NCBI RefSeq assembly: GCF_964355755.1
Contig: NC_092680.1
Coordinates: forward strand, 9,895,001-9,959,000
Reading direction: 5' to 3'
Origin: Antedon mediterranea
Lineage: Eukaryota; Echinodermata; Crinoidea; Comatulida; Antedonidae
DNA: 64,000 nt
Below the pieces are notes generated by a model, which saw only the letters and a list, made by a program, of their open reading frames with translations, searched no databases and was not told where the DNA came from. Within the stretch, counting starts at the first letter, position 1. Every line of letters begins with the position of its first letter. Both the position numbers and the translations under genes were made by a program. Of this stretch, positions 1-11,228 are shown one piece after another.

Positions 1-458
1 TTTTTGAATGAAATTAGGTTAGTACATATATATCTCCAAATCGTACACAAAAATCTGCTGCTGCATATTGGTGTTTACAAACAAAACAGAGCCAAGACAA
101 CAGGTGGCGCTGTTGTATTTCACAGTAATTTGTACACTAGATTTTTTTAATTCACGAAACGTTTTTTTTTCCGTACACAAAAATGTTTAAAAGTATTATT
201 AAACGATCGTATAAAATGTGCGTACTATTGCACGCCATGTGACCCACGAATTTATTTAGGTGTTATATAAAAATACTAATACACGAATTAACAACATTGT
301 AAATACTCACTATTTTAATACCGAGCCTACACAATTACCTACCCTAGAGTATCATATTAAAGTAACTCATAAAATAGTACCACGTCAATAATTGACAGCG
401 ACAACATGTTTTACTTTATAAAAAAAACTACTTGAATCAAATCCTAAATATAAACATC

Positions 459-552
459 ATTGAGGGTACTTTGTATGGTACTTTAACATTCTGGTGGTGG
501 CACCAGCATATTGTATTCCAACAGCCCAACAACTCCTGAAAAGCTATAAAAA
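459..552 (+). promoter_or_regulatory. Promoter of Arg/Tyr-rich gene 1 with conserved family box and TATA box
   Basis: An ATTGAGGGTACTT...GGTACTTT box (459-484) is followed by GGCACCAGCATA (499-510) and a TATAAAA-type box at 545-552. The same three blocks in the same order stand upstream of the other family genes (32157, 40701; partly 18111). GTACTT occurs twice within the box, which suggests a dimeric or repeated binding site. Conservation among paralogues whose spacers differ supports a functional promoter; no start site can be seen directly. Confidence 0.65.
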
Positions 553-574
553 TGAAAAACACAGAATCAAGATC

Positions 575-625
575 AATTGCTGTGTTGGAAATTCATTAAA
601 TACTGGATGCAGAGAGACGATTCAG
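575..625 (+). other. Non-coding first exon of gene 1 (approximate 5' end)
   Basis: The segment ends TTCAG|GTAAG, a strong splice donor at 626, about 75 bases after the TATA box. Gene 3 has the same TTCAG|GTAAG donor at 40871-40880. The acceptor is TTACAG at 3548-3553, five bases before the start codon, giving an intron of about 2.9 kb. The 5' end is inferred from the usual TATA spacing. Confidence 0.5.
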
Positions 626-644
626 GTAAGTATTACATCATATT

Positions 645-770
645 TTTGATGGAGTAAGAGCAGTTTTCTGTTTGGGCTCATGCTTGTCCCTGGCAAGATG
701 AAATGTAAAACGTACTTTTAAGAACTTTAGCCGAATAAATATTATTATTATTATTATTATAATTAGTAAA
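645..770 (+). mobile_element. Non-LTR retrotransposon 3' end with (ATT)n tail, inside intron 1 of gene 1
   Basis: The 3'-UTR-like sequence (GGCTCATGCTTGTCCCTGGC, then AGCCGAATAAAT) ends in an ATT microsatellite. The same sequence recurs in reverse orientation at 21440-21600, where it joins a reverse transcriptase C-terminus. It is therefore a 5'-truncated copy of that LINE family. It carries no coding capacity. Confidence 0.6.
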
Positions 771-939
771 ATCAGATGGCTTTGACTAATTACGATATTC
801 TGTTCATACACATTCATTAAAAAAAATCAATCAACTAATACAACTACAGTGCCAACGGAAGTGGAAGTCAAATACACTCATGACTGCTATTTATTGCAAT
901 TTATTGTCAGTGAACTTGTATTCGTTCTCTTATCAACGT

Positions 940-1920
940 ACAGTAATTGTCTTTTCATTGTATACCGTAAATCTTCTAATTGTAACCCTAACTTTTCCGA
1001 TCAGCAATTCATAGCAAAATAATAAAACAGTATAAATAAACAAATTTGGTTGAAATCTAGCTTTATTTTATCAACGTTAAACATAAATTATGGCGGAAGC
1101 TAGTGTACTGTAGATGATGTGTATAAAACTACATTTTTGATTAACATCAGGGGCCACAAGTGTATAAACAAGTCTGGAAACCAATCACAGGTGAATGGCT
1201 ACACTGGTATAATGATGATAGAGACGAAACACTATTGTATGACTAGACTTGCCCCAAGTCTGTATTCACTGTCTTTTTTATTTATTTTTTATTTATTCGG
1301 ATTTTTTTCTGAAAATATCCAAGTAGTACAAGTAGTATACGTATGAAACGCCATATGTGCAAAAATATTATCTTTTTACTAGTATTAAATCAATACAGCG
1401 ACAAGAATGCCTTAGGTGCCTACAAAGAAAATCATGAAGAGGTTTGTTGGACATGCCTCAATTGAATTGTCAAGAATTCTTGCTGGATTCTAAAAATTAA
1501 ATGATACTCATAAAAGTACAGTGGAAGTAATGGGGAAAAGATTATTGTCGCTACTTGTGACCGAAAACAAATCGAAAAATATTGATTGATGAACTGTCAA
1601 GGGTTGTATTAAAATATCCTTATTTTGAACTAAAACAATAATTGAGGCATACTAAGCTGGAGTACGTACAAATAAGGATCATCGACACAATCACATTGTG
1701 AAAAAATGCCTATTTTAAGGAATACATCGTGTTAAAATCAACAGAAATGTTGATTTTAGTGTCATTTTGTCAATAGTTTTTCTGACTTTAATAGTAACCC
1801 TCATGGGTTACTATTAGAGTAGTTGATTAATATTATAGCTTGACTACGTATAAGGTGGGTTACTATTATAAAGGGTTTACTATTAGAGTATTGCTATTAG
1901 AAGATTTACGTTATTATTTA
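940..1920. repeat. Dispersed repeat, related to 61150-61570
   Basis: The blocks at about 985-1060 (ACAGTATAAATAAACAAATTTG) and 1740-1920 (repeated GGGTTACTATTAGA) recur in the same order and orientation at 61265-61350 and 61450-61570, with less sequence between them. The family is unknown and no coding capacity is seen. The rest of the gene 1 intron (1920-3550) shows no feature that I can support. Confidence 0.45.
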
Positions 1921-3557
1921 CTAGAATTAGTACCCGTCTTCTACGGGTGTGAGCCCTACTGATTAACAGATTTCAACCACGCTCAGAAAACTTGTCATCA
2001 AACGTATGTCAATTATATGAAAGCGTCGCAATTGAAGTCATTTTCTACGTTTTAAATTCATTGATATACAAAGGATTGAAAGAATATTTAACATAACATA
2101 CGTCTGGTACAGGTAGGCTAAATGCTTATTGTAAGTACGCAATGTATGCGGTCAGAAACAAAAATAAATACAGACCATTTTGCACTATATTTTAAACACA
2201 CTTGCAAGTTTTAGGTCCACTCTGTTATTTACGAATTCGAAAGTATTGCTAGAACATAATATTGAAAAGAATTTGAAATAATGATATGTCCGTAGATATG
2301 CAAATAATTAATTATTATTTAAGTTAATGATTACCATACAGTACAAACAAATGTTTATTACTGAAATACAATGTTAATACACAAAATAAATAAAATAAAA
2401 CATTAGAAGCTTTTATTATCTTTACATGTAATTAGGAAGCTTATGGAAGAATTATAAATTACTCCATGAGCTTGTATAATATACATTACCACTTATTTAA
2501 CTATAGAACTTTCATTACAAAAGTTTACTACTTGGATTGGAGAGACAAAAATCGAAAACTAATATACAACTATATGGGCACAAAATGTTAAGGCGTGTAA
2601 CGCGTTATAACAATTACGTTACTATAATAATCAATACACTGTAAATTAGCAGACTCAGGTGGTCGAACGTTGACAATCCCGAATACGATGATACAATGGG
2701 ACAGATTGTATGTACAGTAGCCGGCATATAAAGTGCATGATGTAAGCACTTCAAAGTAAAATTAAAATACATTTACATACTTTTTGATTGTACAACTTAT
2801 GAAATCCAGAGTAAACAAATTATAATTATAATTACGATTCTGTACCAACTATAGGCTGGTAATTATCCGGCGGATTTGTACAATAATGAATGAATACTAC
2901 GTTCAAACCTCGGGTATAACATGAAATTGTTTGGGACGTTCAGGGCTTGAGTATGCCCAAGTTAAAACGTGGTAGCATTATAAGTTTATAGTAATAATCG
3001 CCTTACATAAACGAATAATTCGCATTCCCGTTGTCAAAATACAGGTGGTATAACAGATGTACGATTGAAAGAAAACGAATACTGTAGGCTAAACGTAGGG
3101 CCTAAACTTCAAATAGAAAGATATAGCAATATAGTTATATAGCCTACATAAAGCATCGTATAGATGTTTATTATTACAAATGGAAGTAAACTGAAGTAAT
3201 CCAAGACCACGTGGCTTTTCTTTTACTTAAAAATTGTGCCTACCTATCGACTCACCTCTCTGATATCTCAGGTAATTTTAAAAATATCAGTCATCATTCA
3301 ATTTATATTTGGTTTACGAACTGTTTATATAGACCATGACCATGTCCGTTGCAAGATTGATTTTGAGTGCACAATTTACAACAACAGAGATTGTACCACG
3401 GCGTGCATAGAGGACAAACTTTTTGTGTTTGCCTTTTATACATATAGATTTAGGTTCTATTCTTTATGGACCTTGTACTTAAGCGTGATGAACCACGCTC
3501 GTTAAAGATGTTAACTTATTTTAACTTTTGTATTTTACTTTTAATGATTACAGAACC

Positions 3558-6500
3558 ATGTGGTGTATTCGAGTTGCTCTACTTTCTATTTTGTTCCTGG
3601 TAGCTGTGAAAGGAGATTCAAGAACTATAAAAAACGACGAAAATACAATCAAGGCAGTTTCAAGGCCTGATGTAAACTTGGATGTGAAAGCAGACCTATC
3701 GAGTGTTAGCCCTCTAAGTGCTATCACATCAGATGAGACAGACAGAGTAAAATTACGTTGTCGTAGACGGAGGAGAGTACGTCGATGTCGTAGGCGACAC
3801 CGTCGTTGTGTAAGACGACGTTGTCGCCATTGCAAAAGACGACATAGACGTTGTCGGCGCTCTATAAGACGACGTTACCGTTGCAGAAGACGGCGTTGTA
3901 GGCGATACCGTCGACAATATCGTCGCTCGATTTGCCGACGACGACGCCGTTGCAGAAGACGATATAGACGCGTTCGTCGATGTATAAGACGGCGTAATCG
4001 TTCCAGAAGACGTCGCTGTAGGCGATACCATCGACGTTATCGTCGCTGTGTTAGGCAACGACGACGACGTCAACGCAGAATACAATATAGGCGTGTTCGT
4101 CGATGTATAAGACGGCGTTACCGACATCGTTGTAGGCGATACCATCGACGATATAGAGTTTATTGGCGTCACAATCGTTGCTATATGTTAGTCCACCGAG
4201 GCAGTTGCGTTCGTCGATACCGCATTAAATACAGGTACTATCGACATAAGTTATACATCTATTACAGGCGAAGATGGCGCTGTGTTCGACGATTTAAACG
4301 TAATGGAAGATGGTATACGTACTACAGAGGTCGTTACGTTATAAGACGTCGTTTTAGGAGATGCTACCGTAGAATTTATTGGTATAGAAACCGTTGTTAC
4401 CTGTTGATCCGATGTGGTCGTCACATTCGACGATATCGTCTTAGATACAGATACCGTCGCCACATATTGTATGTTTATTACAGAAGACGATGGCGCATTG
4501 TTCGACGTTATAGACGTCATGGGAAATGGTATACGTACTACAGAGGTCGATACGTTACCAGACGTCGTTTTAGGCGATGTTACCGTAGAATATATTGGCG
4601 CAAAAACCGTTGTTACCTGTTGATCCGATGTGGTCGTCACGTTCGACGATATCGTCTTAGATACAGATACCGTCGTCACATATTGTATGTTTATTACAGA
4701 AGACGATGGCGCATTGTTCGACGTTATAGACGTCATGGGAAATGGTATACGTACTACAGAGGTCGATACGTTACAAGACGTCGTTTTAGGCGATGTTACC
4801 GTAGAATATATTGGCGCGGAAACCGTTGTTACCTGTTGATCCGATGTGGTCGTCACGTTCGACGATATCGTCTTAGATACAGATACCGTCGCCACATATT
4901 GTATGTTTATTACAGAAGACGATGGCGCATTGTTCGACGTTATAGACGTCATGGGAAATGGTATACGTACTACAGAGGTCGATACGTTACAAGACGTCGT
5001 TTTAGGCGATGTTACCGTAGAATATATTGGCGCAAAAACCGTTGTTACCTGTTGATCCGATGTGGTCGTCACGTTCGAAGATATCGTCTTAGATACAGAT
5101 ACCGTCGCCACATATTGTATGTTTATTACAGAAGACGATGGCGCATTGTTCGACGTTATAGACGTCATGGGAAATGGTATACGTACTACAGAGGTCGATA
5201 CGTTACAAGACGTCGTTTTAAGAGATGTTACCGAAGAATATATTGGTACAGAAACCGTTGTTACCTGTTGATCCGATGTGGTCGTCACGTTCGACGATAT
5301 CGTCTTAGATACAGATACCGTCGCCACTTATTGTATGTTTATTACAGAAGACGATGGCGCATTGTTCGACGTTATAGACGTCATGGGAAATGGTATACGT
5401 ACTACAGAGGTCGATACGTTACAAGACGTCGTTTTAAGAGATGTTACCGAAGAATATATTGGTACAGAAACCGTTGTTACCTGTTGATCCGATATGGTCG
5501 TCACGTTCGACGATATCGTCTTAGATACAGATACCGTCGCCACTTATTGTATGTTTATTACAAAAGACGATGGCGCATTGTTCGACGTTACAGACGCAAT
5601 CGAATATTGTATATCCTATATCGAGGTCGATATGTTATTAAGCGATCTATACCGTCCCGTTCAATCAAAGTAGTACGGAAACACACTTACTATATGTGGA
5701 AACGAAACGTATTGTACCGTTGTACTAGACTTGGTCGCGTTTACCGTAGATACCGGGTCCGTTATCGATGGCGTAGTGGGCGACTGTTTGCATACATTCG
5801 ACGCAGATGGTGCATGGTTCGTAAATTTAATCAACATGGTGCACGCTATGCTTTCCGTGGAAGGCGATATGTAGTGAGTGGACACTGGCATCCAGGTTTT
5901 TATTTCTACTTCACACAGAATAAATTGTACATGCGTGTTCGCTGTGGCAGACTTCGCAATAAGTACCGCGTAAGATATAGATGGCGAGGTCAATCCTTAT
6001 ATTATTTTGACGGCGGTAGATGGCAATCTTTGTCTAAATACAGTCAATATGGCGCACGTTATAGATTTAATGGAAGACAATTTGTTATTAATGGTCACTG
6101 GCGTCCTCGATTTTATTTCTCTTGGAAGGGAACAAGCCTTTACTTGATGTTTCGCTGTGGTAGACAACTTGGAAAATATCGCGTAAGTTACAGATGGCGT
6201 GGACGCACTTTATATTACTTCGATAGCGGTAGATGGAGTGTAGTCCGTAAATATACGACTAACGGCATTAGTTATGTTTTCTCTGGTGGAAGATTTATTA
6301 CAAAATCGCGTTGCTCCCGTAAGTTCTACTTAAAAAATCGGCGACTTTATGTACGAATCCAATACGGAGGACGCGTTACTAGTTATGTAGTAAGTTTTAG
6401 GTATAGTGGTCGACGGTTGATGTATTGGTGGGGTGGCAGATGGTATACCGTTAGTAAATACAGCAAAAATGGTGTAATTTACTGCTATAGTAATGGTCGC

Positions 6501-6572
6501 TATACACAAAGCTCATCGAAGATCCATACTATTCATACATATACAACTCACTATACGCTAAACTTCAAATAA
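3558..6572 (+). CDS. Gene 1: secreted Arg/Tyr-rich repeat protein, 1004 aa, 11 modules
   Basis: I do not recognise this family. The start is the ATG at 3558, five bases after the TTACAG acceptor. The in-frame ATG at 3528 lies in the intron, and all paralogues start with MW[CW]. Residues 1-19 form a signal peptide (LLSILFLVAVKG, cleavage likely before DS). An acidic-leaning leader follows to about residue 67, then a Cys/Arg low-complexity domain to about 200. Then come 11 modules of 60-72 residues: seven very Arg-rich ones, encoded by a 216-bp tandem array (4161-5672), and four less extreme ones carrying the YRVRYRW, GRW and KY...G..Y.F.G signatures. The Ser/Thr tail is shortened compared with genes 2 and 3. 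One array module counts 28 Arg, 14 Tyr, 3 Cys and no Asp or Glu in 72 residues. A polyadenylation signal lies at 6665. The protein is predicted to be extracellular or granule-stored. Antimicrobial, adhesive, structural or polyanion-binding roles are possible; none is shown. Confidence 0.85.
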   Translation: MWCIRVALLSILFLVAVKGDSRTIKNDENTIKAVSRPDVNLDVKADLSSVSPLSAITSDETDRVKLRCRRRRRVRRCRRRHRRCVRRRCRHCKRRHRRCRRSIRRRYRCRRRRCRRYRRQYRRSICRRRRRCRRRYRRVRRCIRRRNRSRRRRCRRYHRRYRRCVRQRRRRQRRIQYRRVRRCIRRRYRHRCRRYHRRYRVYWRHNRCYMLVHRGSCVRRYRIKYRYYRHKLYIYYRRRWRCVRRFKRNGRWYTYYRGRYVIRRRFRRCYRRIYWYRNRCYLLIRCGRHIRRYRLRYRYRRHILYVYYRRRWRIVRRYRRHGKWYTYYRGRYVTRRRFRRCYRRIYWRKNRCYLLIRCGRHVRRYRLRYRYRRHILYVYYRRRWRIVRRYRRHGKWYTYYRGRYVTRRRFRRCYRRIYWRGNRCYLLIRCGRHVRRYRLRYRYRRHILYVYYRRRWRIVRRYRRHGKWYTYYRGRYVTRRRFRRCYRRIYWRKNRCYLLIRCGRHVRRYRLRYRYRRHILYVYYRRRWRIVRRYRRHGKWYTYYRGRYVTRRRFKRCYRRIYWYRNRCYLLIRCGRHVRRYRLRYRYRRHLLYVYYRRRWRIVRRYRRHGKWYTYYRGRYVTRRRFKRCYRRIYWYRNRCYLLIRYGRHVRRYRLRYRYRRHLLYVYYKRRWRIVRRYRRNRILYILYRGRYVIKRSIPSRSIKVVRKHTYYMWKRNVLYRCTRLGRVYRRYRVRYRWRSGRLFAYIRRRWCMVRKFNQHGARYAFRGRRYVVSGHWHPGFYFYFTQNKLYMRVRCGRLRNKYRVRYRWRGQSLYYFDGGRWQSLSKYSQYGARYRFNGRQFVINGHWRPRFYFSWKGTSLYLMFRCGRQLGKYRVSYRWRGRTLYYFDSGRWSVVRKYTTNGISYVFSGGRFITKSRCSRKFYLKNRRLYVRIQYGGRVTSYVVSFRYSGRRLMYWWGGRWYTVSKYSKNGVIYCYSNGRYTQSSSKIHTIHTYTTHYTLNFK
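4161..5672 (+). repeat. 216-bp in-frame tandem array, 7 units, within gene 1
   Basis: Units begin with TATTGG at 4161, 4377, 4593, 4809, 5025, 5241 and 5457, exactly 216 bases apart (72 codons). The inner units are almost identical at the DNA level, while the first and last are more diverged, as expected from unequal crossing-over or conversion. The Arg/Tyr codon composition leaves several other frames free of stops, which creates misleading open frames on both strands. Confidence 0.95.
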
Positions 6573-6664
6573 AAAACAGCGTAAAACGATAATTAATACA
6601 ACATACATAGTATTGAACGTTAATATCTATGGTAGGCCTACACATTTTATATCATCAATCAGTC

Positions 6665-6670
6665 AATAAA
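6665..6670 (+). terminator. Polyadenylation signal of gene 1
   Basis: AATAAA lies about 90 bases after the stop codon. A second AATAAA overlaps the stop itself at 6568-6573 but is too close to be the usual site. Confidence 0.5.
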
Positions 6671-8732
6671 TTACAAACAATTTAAATATGTTTGTATTTT
6701 TTGTTTTGTTGTACACCTTACAGTTAACTTTCAGACATATTTTTTAAAATTCAACAATAATTATATAACTTGGAACCCCATTTTTTGACATCAAAGTTTA
6801 ACCAATTTTAATTTACGGAAGTGGGATATGGGCCTTTTCGAATTTATCACTAATTGATCATTTACATACACGTTTTTTAAGATTTATTTTAGGCATTGGA
6901 AACAGCGCACCCAGCGTGACTGTCAAATCAGAATTAGGCAGACTATCCGAGTCGGGTTGGTGAACATCAGTCCAAAATACGCAAATTTTTTTCCAAAATA
7001 CGTCAACTTGAGGGCGCTATACTAATCCAAAATACGCGAGTCTTTCCAAAATACGTCGACTTGAGGGCGTTATTCATTTTCCAAAATACGTGAATTGTCC
7101 AAAATACGTAAAATTGAGGGCGCTATTCATTTTCCAAAATACGCGATTTGTCCAAAATACGTCAATTTGGGACTGCTAGTAATTTTCCAAAATACGTCAA
7201 CTTGAGGGCGGCAAACTTGTTTCCAAAATACGAGAGCCTTTCCAAATGTATCATTGAGAGTGTAAGGTAAAATTACAATTTAATGTATTTCTTAGAATAA
7301 AACAAACAAGTACATTTTAGTTATAAATGAAATTATTGGAAGGCAGAATTTTTTGTAAATAAAATGTCATAGAGTAGCCAATTATTATTTTTCAATGTAA
7401 TCATTTATTACTGAATAAAAACAAATATGTGTGTCAATAGACACAGTGCCTATAATATACATTAATAATGTCTGAACGATGTACGATTGCATTGCCAGAC
7501 GTAGCTAGTTTAAATGAGGCATAAACCGGCTACAAAAACAGCATGTACAAGTATAGTCATAGGTGTGTGTTATATATTTGGTGATCTACAAAATTGATAT
7601 TTTTCCCGAGCTCGACAGACCAACATCGCTTTCAATTTAATGTACTTATGGTCTAATACAAGTTATCTAATCTGAATTCTAACACAATAGTTAGTTTATA
7701 TAATAAAAATAATAAAAAGGTATATGGTATTGTAATTAAAATAATATCAATAATTGGTTAGAAGAAGTAAAGTAATTATTTTTTGACACGAAAACGTCGG
7801 CAAAATACCCATAGTTAAAACAGTTAGTTAAAGTTCAAAATGGTTAGGTTAAAGATGTATTGTCCCCCAAAAAATGAAAAATAAAGATGAAAAAAATCAA
7901 ATTTTGAATAGACCGTTTTGTAGTTAACATAAAGTTATTCACTTCCACCGAAAAAAAATCCGAAAAAAATATTGATTTCGCTTATAAAAAAATCAAAATA
8001 AATTTACCATTTTTTCGAACTCATCGGCTCAGAAATTAGGCCGGTAGAGCTAACTCATACATATGCATGATATGTTAATGAGCATCCACACAGCAGAGAT
8101 CTGATCTATCTAACAATGGACGATGCACGTTGTATGGTACAACAACACCACCAGAGATCGACGCGACTGTGGGTTTCCCTGGGATGGCTGATCGTATAAA
8201 TATGTAAAGCTGAGCTGTTAATTTGTCGGTATGTAGGCCTAGACGGTTATTTTAAATATAATAATAGGATCAGGTGCCGTTTTCGGCCACCTCGACTTAT
8301 ATGGACTATACCATTATTATGGTAGGGGTGTGGTGTATTATGTTAGCTACTTAATCTTAGCTACATTCCGAAAATACAGCCAGCTTGCTGTACCATATAT
8401 ATTTACAGTTGAAGCTTGTTTAACTAATTTTTATGATAAAAATAAAACAAACATTTTTCAGGGAAAATGGTTGCAATACAAGCCTGAAATTGAGAACCTT
8501 CCAGCAGCACTGTACAAGTAGACAGAGGGGAAAAGCCAGCTTAGCCATTTTACAACACAAACAAATGTTCTCTGTACTGTAGTAAGTCAAATATTTATTT
8601 TCTATTTTTATAAGTTATAACATTATAAGTAATGTGTTTTAATTACCATAGAAAGGTAGTATACTTATTTGACTATGTCAAAGTAAGCAATTTCACTAGC
8701 CCAATTTTGCACTAAATATGCATGATCTACTC

Positions 8733-9015
8733 AACTCAACTCAACGTAAACATTTATTTTCTTTCTTTCATTCAATAATAAAACAAATGAATAAGGTATT
8801 AAAAAAAGTAAGTACGAGTTACAAATAATACATTTCATTAATATAATATATAAACACGACAGGCAAAGAACATTAGTTCTAAACCAAAGGCAAATAACTG
8901 AAAAAAATGACAATGCTGTGGGTATCAGTGGCTGGATCTCAATGGAGATACAAAAAAAGCGAAAAACTAAATCAAAACGATAAAGTAGACAGCCAGAAAA
9001 GTTATCAGAGCTATA
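8733..9015 (-). mobile_element. Penelope-like element terminal remnant with (TTGAG)n tail
   Basis: The stretch 8975-9013 (GATAAAGTAGACAGCCAG...AGTTATCAGAGCT on plus) matches the segment at 25568-25600, which adjoins the Penelope-like fragment there. The left end carries three CAACT repeats at 8734-8748. There is no coding capacity. The assignment rests only on similarity to the other copy in this window. Confidence 0.35.
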
Positions 9016-9069
9016 TACATACACACACACACATACATATATACAAATCAATTGTGTTGCATAGCACTG

Positions 9070-11228
9070 TGTAAATATATATAAATAAATAAATTATTTT
9101 ATTTTTTTAATATATTGATAACATCAAATAATACCTTATATAAAAAGAACTGCAACATGTGGAAAAAAAGATGGCAATCCACGAAAGGCAAGCCTGTGAT
9201 GTGGAAGCCCACACAATGAAGTAATAAATAAGTTAGACAGAACGACAAACACATAGGTACAGAACAAACTTACAGGACACGAATCACAACACAAACAGAC
9301 ATCAACAAACAGAACATGCACAGACACACCCGAACACACATCACCAGGGGAAAACATTAATATTTAGAAATGAGGAAAGATTTGAATGTTTTATTAAATA
9401 AAAATTTAGTAGCCGAATGTTTAATTTGAAAAGGAATTTTATTCCAATTCATGGGACCAGTATATCTGATTGAATGTTTAAAGGCAGTGAGTCTTGGTTT
9501 TGGCAAATGTAGGTCTTGTGCAATACGAGTATTATAATTATGAACTTCGTGATTAAATTTGAAGAGATGAGATGAAGGAGAATCAGCTGTCAAAGAGTCA
9601 TAAATAAATGACATTTGTTGAAAAAGATTGATATCAGCTAATTTAAGAAAATTATGTACGGAAAAAATAGGGGAAGTATGAGAAAGACGATTCGAATGGG
9701 TAATAAGCCTAATGGCCTTTTTTTGTAAAATAATAAGTCTATCAATAGATGTCTTGTAATTATTAGCCCAAACAATATTGCAATAATTTAGGTAGGGCAA
9801 AATAAGAGAGCAATATAATAAACGCAAAATTGTTAAAGGGATATAGTGAGAAAGCCTATAGATAATTCCTATATTTTTTGAAACCTTCGAAGCAACCGAA
9901 TCAATATGACATTTCCATGTTAATTTAGAGTCAAGGAAAACTCCAAGAAACTGGACGGTATCAGTGAGCGGAATATTAATATTATTTAACAAAATTAAGT
10001 TATTTCCAAGAATGAAGGATTTGTTAGGACTGTGAAAAATAATAGCACTGCATTTTTTAAAGTTTACCGAAAGTTTATTAGCTGAAAAATATTTTAAAAC
10101 AGACTTAAGTTCGTTGTTAACAACATCAAATAGTGTATTAATGTCACTATGCGAATATAAAATAGTGGTGTCATCAGCATATAAGAAAGACGAGAGAATG
10201 GAGGAATTATAAAAATCATTAATATAAATTATGAATAATAGAGGGCCAAGCAATGACCCTTGTGGAACGCCACACGAGATGGACCGGAAATCCGATGTAT
10301 TATTATTGAATTTTGTGCACTGAGTGCGGTCAAGAAGATAGCTCTTGAATAAATCAAGTGCAATCCCTCTAACGCCATAGTGAGAAAGCTTAGATAACAA
10401 GATGTTGTGGTCAATGGTGTCAAAAGCTTTCGATAAATCAATCAAAATTTCCATGGATAATTTATTTTCTTCAAAAGCATCTAAAATATAGTTAGTCAGC
10501 TCAATAAGTGCCATTGAGGTGGAGTAGCATTTTCTAAATCCAAACTGATGCTGAAAGAGGACATTATTCTTTTGAAGAAAGGAATAAGTTCGATCATATA
10601 TAATGCGTTCAAATAATTTCGAAAAAATAGAGAGAATAGAAATAGGGCGGTAGTTGCTGATTTCAGAGGTGTTACCGGATTTAAAGACGGGAGTTACAAT
10701 AGCGCGCTTTAATTTGTCTGGAAAAATACCGCATGAAATCGAAGAATTAAAGATATGACAAAGGGGTTTGAAAATAAAATATGCAGATTGTTTAATAACA
10801 AAAGTATTAAATCCATCTAAACCAGGAGCTTTGTTGTTGCCAAATGAGGAAATAATTTTGAGAATTTCATTTTCATCAACTGGGTTTATAAATAGAGACT
10901 GCGCAACGGAATTGGGTAAATAGTCAGTAATACTAATATTGCGATCATGTGGAATTTTACTGGCAAGTGTGGGTCCAATGTCAACAAAAAAGTCATTGAA
11001 GCTATTAGCAATAATCTTTGGATCGCTAGTTAAGGTACCATTACAATTAATACGTTTTACATTGTTGCTTTTGCTGGGAGTAGTATGAAGTACATTTCTA
11101 ATTGTAGACCAAGTTTTTTTAATATTGTGTTGATGTTTGGTGAAGAGCTTAAGAAAGTAATCAGATTTTGAAGAGCGAATTATAGTAATGAGCAAATTAC
11201 GATATTGTTTAAACATCGTTTCATTCTA
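9070..11228 (-). mobile_element. Non-LTR retrotransposon with reverse transcriptase (Jockey/CR1-like), 5' truncated
   Basis: The open frame 9357-11216 (619 codons) encodes an almost intact reverse transcriptase: NNKAPGLDG, NYRPISILS, the LIDLSKAFDTIDH block, GVPQGSLLGPLLF and the catalytic YADDT, then the usual thumb and C-terminal region. The upstream apurinic-type endonuclease and ORF1 are absent, and a stop lies just upstream of the first Met. The 3' UTR follows to an ATTT-rich tail near 9070-9100. The element lies inside the inverted-repeat element 6954-13229. It looks recent, since its frame is open, but cannot be autonomous as seen. Confidence 0.85.

Noticed and set aside
3236-3505. 89-residue plus frame just upstream of gene 1
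   Set aside because: It lies in the gene 1 intron, ends before the acceptor and has no counterpart in the paralogues.
4414-5487. Five equal 69-residue frames in another plus-strand frame of gene 1
   Set aside because: Their 216-base spacing simply follows the tandem array in a shifted frame. The true frame is fixed by the signal peptide and the paralogues.
4251-5543. Long antisense frames with Ser/Thr-rich mucin-like repeats opposite gene 1
   Set aside because: They arise because CGN, AGA and TAY codons contain no stops when read in reverse. They have no own signal or splice context, and paralogues do not keep them beyond the repeat.
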